Shown: one piece after another, positions 15,286 to 23,586 of the stretch
Layout: each line of letters starts with the position of its first letter
How positions within the stretch are numbered: position 1 is the first letter of the stretch
Origin: an uncultured Collinsella sp.
Lineage (GTDB): Bacteria > Actinomycetota > Coriobacteriia > Coriobacteriales > Coriobacteriaceae
Reading direction: 5' to 3'
NCBI GenBank assembly: GCA_900759045.1
Contig: CAAETU010000005.1
Span: forward strand, 1 to 32,871
DNA length: 32,871 bases
Program-made: the position numbers and the translations under genes
The notes under the pieces: model-generated
Seen by the model: only the letters and a program-made list of their open reading frames with translations
Databases searched by the model: none
What the model was told of the DNA's origin: nothing

Positions 15286-15975
15286 CTATCCCTCAAACGC
15301 AAGCACGCGGGGCAGATCCAGGTCCTTATAGCTATCGATAAAGATCTCGCAGTTGTCGCGAACCTCGTCGCGCACCATGCGACCGTGCGGGTCATAGATG
15401 CCCACGCGCTTAAAGCCGGCGGTGCCAGAGCTCTTAAGGCCAAAGACAGCGTCCTCAAACACCCACGCGCGCTCAAACTTGTGCCCATGACGCTCCTCTA
15501 GGCGGCGCAGCGCCAGCTCGTATACGTCGGGGAACTGCTTGGAACGCCCGGCCTCGCCGGTAGTGGTCACAAACTCCATGTAGGCATCGACCCCGGCGCC
15601 CGCAAGCGCAGACGTAACCAGCTCGGCCGGCGTGGACGTGGCAACGCACATGGCAATACCGGCCTCCTGCGCCTGCTTCAAAAATGCAATCAGGCCCTCG
15701 CGCGGCGGCACCTTGGAGTAGCCATCGATCAGGATGTCGCTTAGCTCACGGTAGAGTTCCTCGCCATTTACGCCAATGCCCCAGGTGTCGTGGTAGGCCT
15801 GGCACTCATCCTCGAGCGACAAATGCTCAAACTGGGCAAAATCGTCGACCGTCACGTCAACCCCGTGGCGGTGCAATAACTCGGGCTGGGCATAGGCCCA
15901 AACGGGGGTGCTATTAACCAGCGTGCCGTCACAATCGAAAATAAAAGCAACACTTGGGGCAGCGATGTGGTTCAT
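15286..15975 (-). CDS. HAD-superfamily hydrolase (beta-phosphoglucomutase-like)
   Basis: A 229-residue HAD phosphatase of subfamily IA with a helical cap. Motif I is FDCDGTLVN (nucleophile Asp14, acid/base Asp16), motif II is ATSTPAE, motif III Lys is in AGRSKQFPD, and motif IV is VFEDAVFG. The substrate is probably a small phosphorylated sugar or related metabolite, but these motifs do not specify it. ATG at 15975 is chosen because AAAGG lies 8 nt upstream. A TTG seven codons earlier lacks a ribosome site. The gene is divergent from glgB and shares its operator-rich intergenic region, which suggests a link to carbohydrate supply. Confidence 0.85.
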   Translation of the reverse strand: MNHIAAPSVAFIFDCDGTLVNSTPVWAYAQPELLHRHGVDVTVDDFAQFEHLSLEDECQAYHDTWGIGVNGEELYRELSDILIDGYSKVPPREGLIAFLKQAQEAGIAMCVATSTPAELVTSALAGAGVDAYMEFVTTTGEAGRSKQFPDVYELALRRLEERHGHKFERAWVFEDAVFGLKSSGTAGFKRVGIYDPHGRMVRDEVRDNCEIFIDSYKDLDLPRVLAFEG

Positions 15976-15997
15976 AAACGAGCCTTTCGATGTCAAA

Positions 15998-16085
15998 TGG
16001 TAAACAACCTGCTAAAAACGTTTTACCAAACGTCAGCCTAACAGTTTTGAAACCCTAATTGGTAAAACTGTCAAGAGTTTTACCA
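15998..16085. promoter_or_regulatory. Cluster of TGGTAAAAC half-sites (probable operators)
   Basis: A perfect inverted repeat TGGTAAAAC (16060-16068) / GTTTTACCA (16077-16085) is separated by 8 bp. A second pair lies nearby: TGGTAAAC (15998-16005) and GTTTTACCA (16020-16028). A looser copy, TGGTATAAAC, is at 16101-16110. The first pair covers a TTGACA -35 box on the minus strand, and its right arm overlaps the candidate -35 of glgB. Such spacing suggests a dimeric repressor controlling both directions. I do not recognise the regulator. Confidence 0.6.
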
Positions 16086-16109
16086 TCGCAATTCTGCCAG
16101 TGGTATAAA
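16080..16109 (+). promoter_or_regulatory. Candidate promoter for the glg operon
   Basis: TTACCA (16080-16085), an 18-bp spacer and TATAAA (16104-16109) preceded by TGG form an extended -10 promoter. The -35 lies inside the right arm of the inverted repeat. It would give a leader of about 205 nt. Confidence 0.4.
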
Positions 16110-16321
16110 CATGGCGCTTACCGATTAAACACCTCCGCAAATCCGCTTTCGTTCATAAAACTAACGTACAGGTGTTATCGTAGTTTTTGCCGAAAGTTCC
16201 ACCGAGCACGCGAGGTGGAACGAATCATAGAACTATCGCCGTCCCTTCGATTCGTGCAGTCTTGGACCTTTCGCATCTAGTCACCAAGGCAACACGCTGC
16301 CGCGTCATGATGGGATCAAAC

Positions 16322-18586
16322 GTGAGCGATACAAAGCTAAAGCCAGCAACCAAAAAGCCTGCTACCCGTAAAGCCGCCCCGCACGCGCCGGAGCTCACCA
16401 AGGACGATGTCTATCTGTTTGGCACCGGCACGTGGGAGCGCAGTTGGGAAAAGATGGGCGCGCACCCCGACACGCAGAACCGTACGCGCGGCTGGCGTTT
16501 TTGCGTTTGGGCACCCGACGTAAAGAGCGTTCACGTCATTGGCGAATTTAACGACTGGGATGAGGAAGCCAATCCGCTGGTGCCCGTGCATACGAGCGCT
16601 ATCTGGGAAGGCTTTATTCCTGGCGCCGAGCAGGGCCAGCTCTATAAGTACCTTATCGAGACCAACGAGGGCGAAAAGCTCTACAAGGCCGATCCGTATG
16701 CCTTTAAGGCCGAGTGCCCTCCGGGAACGGCGAGCGTGCTGTGGACCCTCGATGGGTACAAGTGGAACGACGCCGCGTGGCTCAAGCGCCGCGCCGGCCA
16801 TAACCACATGTCGCAGCCCCTTAACATCTACGAGGTGCATATTGGCTCGTGGAAGCGCCACGGCGACGCGCCGCAGGGCGAGCCCGACGAGTACGGCAAC
16901 TACCCCGGCCCCATGGATCCCTTCCCCGTGCAGCGCGGCGAGTTTTACACCTACGACGACCTGTCGGTGGAGCTCGTGGACTACGTCCGCGACATGGGCT
17001 ACACGCATATCGAGGTCATGCCGCTTATGGAGCATCCCTTCGATGGCTCCTGGGGCTACCAGACGACCGGCTACTACGCCGCCACGTCGCGCTACGGCAA
17101 CCCGCAGCAGCTCATGCACTTTATCGATGCATGCCATGAGGCAGGAATTGGCGTGATCATGGACTGGGTGCCTGGCGGTTTTTGCGCCGACTCCCACGGC
17201 CTTGCCACCTTTAACGGCCACATGCTGTTTGAGCACGAGATTCACCCCAACTGGGGCACGCACAAGTTCGACTTCGCCCGCGGCGAGGTTCGCTCCTTCC
17301 TGGTCTCCAACGTGCTGTACTGGCTCGAGAACTTCCATGTGGACGGCATTCGCATGGACGGCGTGTCCAGCATGCTGTACCTCAACTTTGGCATCGACGA
17401 CCCCGGCCAAAAGAAGTTCAACAAGTACGGCACCGAGGAGGACCTGGACGCCAGCGCGTTTATCCGCCAGGTCAACTGCGCCGTAGAGGCGCACTACCCC
17501 GACGTGATGATGATGGCCGAGGAGTCCACCGCGTGGCCGCTCGTGACCTATCCGCCGCAGGACGGCGGCCTGGGCTTCCACTACAAGTGGGACATGGGCT
17601 GGATGAACGACACTCTGCACTACATGCAGACCGATTTTCCGTGGCGCCCCGGCAACCACGGCCTGCTCACGTTTTCCATCATGTATGCCTTTACCGAGAA
17701 CTTTATCTGCCCGCTGAGCCACGACGAGGTCGTGCACGGCAAGTGCTCGCTCATCGGCCGCATGCCGGGCGACTGGTGGCGTCAGTTTGCCGGCCTGCGC
17801 ACGCTGGCCTTCTACCAGATGACGCATCCCGGTGCCAAACTCAACTTTATGGGCAACGAGATCGGCCAGTTTATTGAGTGGCGCTACTACGAGTCCATTC
17901 AGTGGTTCCTGACCGAGGAGTACGAGACCCACCGTCATCATCAGGCGTTCATCAAGGCGCTCAACCACCTGTACACCGCCGAGCCCGCCCTGTACGAGCG
18001 CGGCTACACCGACGACGGCTTTACCTGGATTGACGCGGACAACTCCAAGCAGTCCATCGTGAGCTTTGTGCGCCAGGGCGAAGACGTCGATGACGACCTG
18101 GTGATCCTGATCAACTTTGACCCGGCGAGCTACGAGAGCTTCCGCGTGGGTGTGCCGCGCGAGGGCGACTGGGAGGTCATCTTCGATTCCGACCGTCCCG
18201 AGTTTGGCGGCAGCGGCTATGCCGGCGAGGAGCCCTACACCTGCTCGAGCGAGCCCTATCCCTGGAACGGGCAGATGGACTCTATCGAGATTAAGGTGCC
18301 CGGCCTGGCAGGCGTGGTGCTTAAGCGCCGCGGTCCCAGCAGCTATAAGCCGCCCGTGATCGAGGAGCCCAAGAAGGCGACGCGCAAGCGCTCGTCCTCG
18401 GTGAAGCCCAAACCCGCGGCTGCTAAGAAGGCTCCGGCCAAGACAAAGGCCACGACGACCAAGGCTAAGGCCAAGACCGCCGCAAAGCCCGCTGCTAAGG
18501 CTACCGCGGCCAAGAAGCCGGCTGCCAAAAAGGCCGCTACCAAGGCAAAGTCTGCTTCTGTTAAGTCGTCTGCCAAGGATGCGTAA
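16322..18586 (+). CDS. glgB: 1,4-alpha-glucan branching enzyme with basic tails
   Basis: A 754-residue GH13 branching enzyme that introduces alpha-1,6 branches into glycogen. A CBM48-like domain (WRFCVWAPDVKSVHVIGEFNDW) precedes the barrel. The catalytic triad is visible as Asp346 (GIRMDGVSS), Glu400 (MMAEEST) and Asp468 (LSHDEVVHG). The core ends near residue 675. It is followed by about 78 residues rich in Lys, Ala, Thr and Pro with repeated AAKKPAAKK-like units, resembling histone H1 or the tail of mycobacterial HupB. The first 25 residues (KLKPATKKPATRKAAP) are similarly basic. These tails are not part of the standard family. Start: GTG at 16322 gives MSDTKLKP with a weak GGGA 6 nt upstream. 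ATG at 16307 is possible but has no ribosome site. Confidence 0.93.
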   Translation: MSDTKLKPATKKPATRKAAPHAPELTKDDVYLFGTGTWERSWEKMGAHPDTQNRTRGWRFCVWAPDVKSVHVIGEFNDWDEEANPLVPVHTSAIWEGFIPGAEQGQLYKYLIETNEGEKLYKADPYAFKAECPPGTASVLWTLDGYKWNDAAWLKRRAGHNHMSQPLNIYEVHIGSWKRHGDAPQGEPDEYGNYPGPMDPFPVQRGEFYTYDDLSVELVDYVRDMGYTHIEVMPLMEHPFDGSWGYQTTGYYAATSRYGNPQQLMHFIDACHEAGIGVIMDWVPGGFCADSHGLATFNGHMLFEHEIHPNWGTHKFDFARGEVRSFLVSNVLYWLENFHVDGIRMDGVSSMLYLNFGIDDPGQKKFNKYGTEEDLDASAFIRQVNCAVEAHYPDVMMMAEESTAWPLVTYPPQDGGLGFHYKWDMGWMNDTLHYMQTDFPWRPGNHGLLTFSIMYAFTENFICPLSHDEVVHGKCSLIGRMPGDWWRQFAGLRTLAFYQMTHPGAKLNFMGNEIGQFIEWRYYESIQWFLTEEYETHRHHQAFIKALNHLYTAEPALYERGYTDDGFTWIDADNSKQSIVSFVRQGEDVDDDLVILINFDPASYESFRVGVPREGDWEVIFDSDRPEFGGSGYAGEEPYTCSSEPYPWNGQMDSIEIKVPGLAGVVLKRRGPSSYKPPVIEEPKKATRKRSSSVKPKPAAAKKAPAKTKATTTKAKAKTAAKPAAKATAAKKPAAKKAATKAKSASVKSSAKDA

Positions 18587-18644
18587 CAAAACCGTTACAG
18601 CCGTAATTACCCGCACCGCCGGGGCGTAGGATGTAAGTCATAAC

Positions 18645-18679
18645 CGTTCCGGGAGAAACATCCCCGGGGGAAAGGAACG
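18645..18679 (+). promoter_or_regulatory. Hairpin that could mask the glgP ribosome site
   Basis: CGTTCC (18645-18650) can pair with GGAACG (18674-18679), which contains the AAAGGAACG ribosome site of glgP. GGG/CCC can pair inside. The stem is short, so function is uncertain. Confidence 0.3.
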
Positions 18680-18680
18680 T

Positions 18681-21107
18681 ATGAATAAGATCTTCGACAA
18701 CAAGCAGGAGTTTACCGAGCTCTATCGCGATGCCGTCATGAGCATCAGCGGCAAGAGCGTCGAGGCCGCCAGCGACCTGGACCGCTTTAACGCCCTGGCT
18801 AAGCTCGTGGCCGAGAAGGCACGCACCGTTGCCACCAAGAGCGACGCCCGTGTGGCCGCCGAGGGCAAGAAGCGCGTGTACTACTTCTCGATCGAGTTTT
18901 TGATCGGCCGCCTGCTCGACAACTACCTGCTCAACTTTGGCGTGCGCGACATGGTCGCCGAGGCGCTCGACGACATGGGCTTCGACCTGTCCGTCATCGA
19001 GAACCAGGAGCCCGATCCGGCTCTAGGCAACGGTGGCCTGGGCCGTCTGGCCGCATGCTTCTTAGATTCCATGGCTGCCGAGGGCATTGCCGGCTACGGC
19101 AACGGCATGCGCTACCGCTACGGCCTGTTTAAGCAGGAGATCGTCAACGGCAGCCAGGTCGAGGCCACCGACGAGTGGCTCACCCACGGCTATCCCTGGG
19201 AGGTCCGTCGTCAGGACAAAGCCGTGACCATTAAGTTTGGTGGTCACGTCGAGGGCTTTGAGGAGAACGGCCGCACGTTCTACCGCACGGTGGACACGCA
19301 GGACATCCTGGCTGTCCCCTATGACATCCCCGTTGTGGGCTATGCCGGCGAGACCGTCAACAAGCTGCGCGTCTGGGCCGCAGAGCCGGTCGAGGAGCAC
19401 TTTGACCTTGAGGCCTTCAACCGCGGCGACTACGCCCTGGCCGACGCCGAGCGCGCCGAGGCCGAGGCCATCAGCGCCATCCTCTACCCCAACGACGCCG
19501 GCGAGCACGGCCGTCTGCTGCGCCTGAAGCAGGAGTACCTGTTTGTTTCGGCCGGCATCTACAGCCTGCTCGACACCTTTGAGAAGGAGCACGGCGAGAA
19601 CTGGGAGCTGCTGCCGCAGTTTGTGGCCATCCATACCAACGATACCCACCCCGCCATGTGCGGCCCCGAGCTCATGCGTATCCTCATCGACGAGAAGAAG
19701 CTCGAGTGGGACGACGCCTGGAACATCGTGACGCAGGTCGTGAGCTACACCAACCACACCATCCTGCCCGAGGCTCTGGAGAAGTGGCCCATCGGCACGT
19801 TCTCCAAGCTCCTCCCCCGCGTGTACCAGATCATCGACGAGATCAGCCGTCGTTGGCACGAGTCGTTCGACACCACGCAGGAGGGCTGGCAGGAGCGCCT
19901 GCGCCAGACCGCTATCCTGTGGGACGGCGAGATTCGCATGGCCAACCTGTCTGTAATCTGCAGCCACAGCGTCAACGGCGTGGCCAAGATCCACTCCGAC
20001 ATCATCAAGAACATCGTGCTCAAGGACTTCTATGCCCTGACGCCCGAGAAGTTCAACAACAAGACCAACGGCATCTCGCACCGTCGCTTCTTTGCCGAGG
20101 CCAACCCCACCTACGCCAAGCTCGTGACCGAGGCCATTGGCGATGGCTGGCTCAAGGACGCCTTTGAGCTGGAGAAGCTCAAAGAGTTTAAGGACGACAC
20201 CGAGTTCCTGAAGGCCGTGGGTGCCTCCAAGCGCGTCAACAAGGAGCGCCTTGCCGCCTACGTTAAGGCCGAGACCGGTCTGGTCATTGACCCCAACACC
20301 GTCTTCGATGTTCAGGTAAAGCGCTTCCATGCCTACAAGCGCCAGCTCATGAACATCATGAAGGTGATGGACATCTACAACCGTCGCATCGCCGATCCCA
20401 ACTTCCACGTGACGCCGACGACCTTCATCTTTAGCGGCAAGGCCGCCTCGAGTTACACCTTTGCCAAGGAGACCATCCGCCTGATTAACTCGGTGGCCGA
20501 GGCCATCAACAACGACCCGCGCGTCAATGAGGTCATGAAGGTCTGCTTTATCCCCAACTTCCGCGTGAGCAACGCCCAGCTCATCTACCCCGCCGCCGAG
20601 ATCTCTGAGCAGATCTCCACGGCAGGCAAGGAGGCCTCGGGCACGTCCAACATGAAGCTCATGATGAACGGCGCCATTACGCTGGGCACCCTCGACGGCG
20701 CCAACATCGAGATCGCCGACCTGGCCGGCCGCGAGAACGAGGCCATCTTTGGCCTGACCGCCTCCGAGGTCGAGCAGCTCTGGGCGTCGAACAGCTACTT
20801 TGCATGGGATACCCTCAACAACGACCGCGAGCGCCTGGGCCGCGTGATGGACGAGCTCAAGGACAACACGTTTGCCGGCCTTTCGGGGAACTTTGAGAGC
20901 ATCTACAACGAGCTCATGAACAACAACGACCCCGACCTGGTCATGGCGGACTTCCGCAGCTACGTGGATGCGTGGGAGAAGCTTACCGGCAGCTATGGCG
21001 ACCAGGAGACCTGGAACCGCAAGGCCCTGCTCAACACCGCCTCGAGCGGCTGGTTCTCGAGCGACCGCACCATTCGCGAGTACCGCGACGAGATCTGGCA
21101 CGCGTAA
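18681..21107 (+). CDS. glgP: Glycogen/starch/alpha-glucan phosphorylase
   Basis: An 808-residue GT35 phosphorylase that releases glucose-1-phosphate from glycogen chain ends. Conserved elements are YYFSIEFLIGR and LGNGGLGRLAACFLDS near the N-terminus, THGYPWE, and HTNDTHPAMCGPEL. VKRFHAYKRQLMN and the pyridoxal-phosphate motif EASGTSNMKLMMNGA follow, with the cofactor Lys near residue 658. Length matches the family. Start ATG follows AAAGGAACGT. It lies 94 bp after glgB on the same strand, so breakdown and synthesis genes are interleaved in one cluster. It has no basic tail, unlike GlgB and GlgA. Confidence 0.96.
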   Translation: MNKIFDNKQEFTELYRDAVMSISGKSVEAASDLDRFNALAKLVAEKARTVATKSDARVAAEGKKRVYYFSIEFLIGRLLDNYLLNFGVRDMVAEALDDMGFDLSVIENQEPDPALGNGGLGRLAACFLDSMAAEGIAGYGNGMRYRYGLFKQEIVNGSQVEATDEWLTHGYPWEVRRQDKAVTIKFGGHVEGFEENGRTFYRTVDTQDILAVPYDIPVVGYAGETVNKLRVWAAEPVEEHFDLEAFNRGDYALADAERAEAEAISAILYPNDAGEHGRLLRLKQEYLFVSAGIYSLLDTFEKEHGENWELLPQFVAIHTNDTHPAMCGPELMRILIDEKKLEWDDAWNIVTQVVSYTNHTILPEALEKWPIGTFSKLLPRVYQIIDEISRRWHESFDTTQEGWQERLRQTAILWDGEIRMANLSVICSHSVNGVAKIHSDIIKNIVLKDFYALTPEKFNNKTNGISHRRFFAEANPTYAKLVTEAIGDGWLKDAFELEKLKEFKDDTEFLKAVGASKRVNKERLAAYVKAETGLVIDPNTVFDVQVKRFHAYKRQLMNIMKVMDIYNRRIADPNFHVTPTTFIFSGKAASSYTFAKETIRLINSVAEAINNDPRVNEVMKVCFIPNFRVSNAQLIYPAAEISEQISTAGKEASGTSNMKLMMNGAITLGTLDGANIEIADLAGRENEAIFGLTASEVEQLWASNSYFAWDTLNNDRERLGRVMDELKDNTFAGLSGNFESIYNELMNNNDPDLVMADFRSYVDAWEKLTGSYGDQETWNRKALLNTASSGWFSSDRTIREYRDEIWHA

Positions 21108-21215
21108 AGGCGCGCAAGCTCCCCTATGCCAGCACGGCATTACTCGACGGGCGTGACGTTGTGCCGCACCCGTCGCTAATGGGTTTAGGAACATCGATGA
21201 CAGAAGGAGAAATCG

Positions 21216-22364
21216 ATGAGTAAGAAAGAATGCATCGCGATGCTCCTCGCAGGAGGACAGGGCAGCCGATTGGGGGCACTCACCCAAAAGATCGCTAAGC
21301 CGGCGGTTAGCTTTGGTGGCAAGTTCCGCATTATCGACTTTTCGCTCTCCAACTGCTCCAACTCAGGCATCGACACGGTGGGCGTTCTGACCCAGTATCG
21401 CCCCTACCTGCTGCATGCCTACGTGGGCTCCGGCGAGGCTTGGGATCTGGACAGCCGCGATGGCGGCGTATCGATCCTGCCGCCGTACGAAACGCAGACC
21501 GGCGGCGCCTGGTATGCGGGCACGGCCGACGCCATTACGCAGAACCTCGACTACATCAAGGCCAACGACCCCAAGTACGTCCTGATTCTTTCGGGCGATC
21601 ACCTGTATCGCATGGACTACCGCAAGATGCTCAAGACGCACATTGAGAATAACGCCGACCTCACGGTGAGCGTTATGCCCGTGCCGTGGGAGGAGGCCAG
21701 CCGCTTTGGCATCCTGACCACCGACCCCGAGGACGGCCGCATCACCAAGTTCACCGAGAAGCCCGATAAGCCCGATTCGAACCTCGCGTCCATGGGCATC
21801 TACATCTTCTCGGCCGACGTGCTGATCGAGGCGCTCGAAGAGGACGCTCTGGACCAGCGCTCGAGCCACGACTTTGGCAAGGACATCATCCCCAAGCTGC
21901 TCGGCGAGGGCAAGCGCCTGTACAGCTACGAGTTCCACGGCTTTTGGAAGGACGTCGGCACCATCGCCAGCTTCCACGAGACCTCGATGGACCTGCTGGG
22001 CAACAACCCCGAGTTCGATCTGTTCGACAAGCACTTCCCCATCATGTCCAACATCACCACGCGTCCGCCGCACTACATTGGCCCGGACGGCCGCCTGGAC
22101 GACTGCCTGGTCTCCAACGGCTGCAAGATCTACGGCACCGCTCGTCACTCGATCATTTCGACCGATGTCATCATCGAAGAGCGCGCCGTGGTCGAGGACT
22201 CCGTGCTGCTGCCGGGTGCGCACGTTAAGAGCGGCGCGCACATCTGCCGCGCTATTTTGGGCGAGAACTCCACGGTCGAAGAGGGCGTGAAGCTCGGCTC
22301 TGTCGATACCACCAAGGATACGGCCGTCGTTGGAAATGACGTCGTTATCGGGAAGGGGGAATGA
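21216..22364 (+). CDS. glgC: Glucose-1-phosphate adenylyltransferase
   Basis: A 382-residue ADP-glucose pyrophosphorylase, catalytic subunit. The N-terminal LLAGGQGSRLGALT is followed by AKPAVSFGGKFRIIDF. YAGTADAI and VLILSGDHLYRMDY mark the active site, TEKPDKP is the glucose-1-phosphate region, and the C-terminus forms a beta-helix (EERAVVEDSVLLPGA). It makes ADP-glucose for GlgA. AGAAGGAGAAATCG gives an excellent ribosome site. The partner glgD starts 4 nt after its stop, matching the heteromeric GlgC/GlgD arrangement known from Gram-positive bacteria. Confidence 0.96.
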   Translation: MSKKECIAMLLAGGQGSRLGALTQKIAKPAVSFGGKFRIIDFSLSNCSNSGIDTVGVLTQYRPYLLHAYVGSGEAWDLDSRDGGVSILPPYETQTGGAWYAGTADAITQNLDYIKANDPKYVLILSGDHLYRMDYRKMLKTHIENNADLTVSVMPVPWEEASRFGILTTDPEDGRITKFTEKPDKPDSNLASMGIYIFSADVLIEALEEDALDQRSSHDFGKDIIPKLLGEGKRLYSYEFHGFWKDVGTIASFHETSMDLLGNNPEFDLFDKHFPIMSNITTRPPHYIGPDGRLDDCLVSNGCKIYGTARHSIISTDVIIEERAVVEDSVLLPGAHVKSGAHICRAILGENSTVEEGVKLGSVDTTKDTAVVGNDVVIGKGE

Positions 22365-22368
22365 TCCG

Positions 22369-23496
22369 ATGATCAATCGCAAGGCCATCGGTTATATCAC
22401 CGCTAACTACTCTTCGACCTACGGCAGCGTGCTGCTCAAGGACCGTCCCATCGCGTCCGTTCCATTTTTGGGCCGCTACCGCCTGATCGACTTCCCGCTG
22501 TCCAACATGATGAATGCCGGCATTAAGACCGTCGGCGTCGTCATGCCGGGCAACTACCGCTCGTTGATCGACCACGTGGGCTCGGGCAAGGACTGGGGCC
22601 TGGACCGCAAGAAGGGCGGCCTGTTCATGGTGCCCGGCAACGCATATGGCACCACCAAGGGCGGCATGCGCTTCCTGCTGCGCGACATCATCTCCAACAA
22701 GACGCTGTTCCAGCGCTCGGACAAGCCCTATGTTGTGATGATGGGCACCAACATCATCTTTAACATGGACCTCAACACCATCATCGATGCGCACGAGAAC
22801 TCCGGTGCCCAGATGACCGTGGTGTACTGCAAGGCCACGCACAACGTCGACGACGAGACCAAGCTCGAAATTAACGAGAACGGCCGCCTGACGGGCGTGA
22901 GCGCCGGCGTCGTGTACGGCGACAACGCCTCTATGGACTGCTGCATCGTCAACCGCGAGACGCTGCTCGAGATCATCGACCATTACCAGGCCGCCGACTA
23001 TCTGGACCTGCTCGAGGCACTCCAGGGCGACTTTGGCAACATCGACGTGTGCAGCTACGAGTACAAGGGCGAGGTCGTGGGCGTGTTTAGCGAGAAGTCG
23101 CTGTATCGCCGCAGCATGGACCTGCTCGACCAGACCGTGGCCGATCAGCTCTTCGATCCCGAGCGTCCGATCCTGACCAAGGCTCACGACGTGCCGCCTT
23201 CGCGCTATGCGACCGGCAGCCACGCGTGCAACTCGATCATCTCGGCCGGCTGCATCATCAAGGGCACCGTGCGTAACTCGATCCTGTCGCGCGGCGTCGT
23301 GGTCGAGGAAGGCGCTTCGGTGACCAACTCGATCATCAACCAGAGCTGCATCATCAAGAGCGGCGCCCGCGTCGAGAATGCCATCCTGGACAAGAACAAC
23401 GTGGTTCCCACCAACACCGAGCTTCGCGGCACGCCCGAGAACATCCTGGTGCTGGGCAAGGCTCCGTTAACTTCCGACACCACCATCGTACGTTAA
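22369..23496 (+). CDS. glgD: GlgD, regulatory subunit of ADP-glucose pyrophosphorylase
   Basis: A 375-residue GlgC paralogue. Compared with GlgC, the nucleotide-binding loop is degenerate: AIGYITANYSSTYG stands where GlgC has LLAGGQGSRLGALT, and MGTNIIFNMD replaces SGDHLYRMD. This is typical of GlgD, which has little catalysis of its own and activates GlgC. A beta-helix C-terminus (SILSRGVVVEEGASV) is present. I choose ATG 22369, preceded by AAGGGGG about 10 nt away. The longer frame from 22330 lies inside glgC. Confidence 0.94.
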   Translation: MINRKAIGYITANYSSTYGSVLLKDRPIASVPFLGRYRLIDFPLSNMMNAGIKTVGVVMPGNYRSLIDHVGSGKDWGLDRKKGGLFMVPGNAYGTTKGGMRFLLRDIISNKTLFQRSDKPYVVMMGTNIIFNMDLNTIIDAHENSGAQMTVVYCKATHNVDDETKLEINENGRLTGVSAGVVYGDNASMDCCIVNRETLLEIIDHYQAADYLDLLEALQGDFGNIDVCSYEYKGEVVGVFSEKSLYRRSMDLLDQTVADQLFDPERPILTKAHDVPPSRYATGSHACNSIISAGCIIKGTVRNSILSRGVVVEEGASVTNSIINQSCIIKSGARVENAILDKNNVVPTNTELRGTPENILVLGKAPLTSDTTIVR

Positions 23497-23528
23497 CATT
23501 GGCACCGCAACATCGCTCGTAACATGTA

Positions 23529-23562
23529 GAATAGCCGCCCGGTTAGCGCCAGGCGGCTATTC
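23529..23562 (+). terminator. 11-bp stem-loop between glgD and glgA
   Basis: GAATAGCCGCC (23529-23539) pairs perfectly with GGCGGCTATTC (23552-23562) around a 12-nt loop. It lacks a U-tract, so it may be a weak or Rho-assisted attenuator, or an mRNA-stability element separating glgA from glgCD. It lies 24 nt before the glgA start. Confidence 0.45.
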
Positions 23563-23586
23563 TCGAATTACAACATGGGAGACAAT

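Larger units (their letters stand above)
15976..16321. promoter_or_regulatory. Divergent control region between HAD gene and glgB
   Basis: This 346-bp region holds no gene. It contains the TGGTAAAAC half-site cluster (15998-16110), a consensus TTGACA on the minus strand at 16069-16074, and a candidate glgB promoter. The rest, up to 16321, would be untranslated leader of glgB. An open frame upstream of the chosen glgB start lacks a ribosome site and is ignored. Confidence 0.5.

Noticed and set aside
16337..18616. 759-codon minus-strand open frame opposite glgB
   Set aside because: Antisense shadow produced by strong GC3 bias. glgB on the plus strand has all catalytic motifs.
19062..21287. 741-codon minus-strand open frame opposite glgP
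   Set aside because: Same shadow effect. The translation has no recognisable fold and runs through the glgP coding signal.
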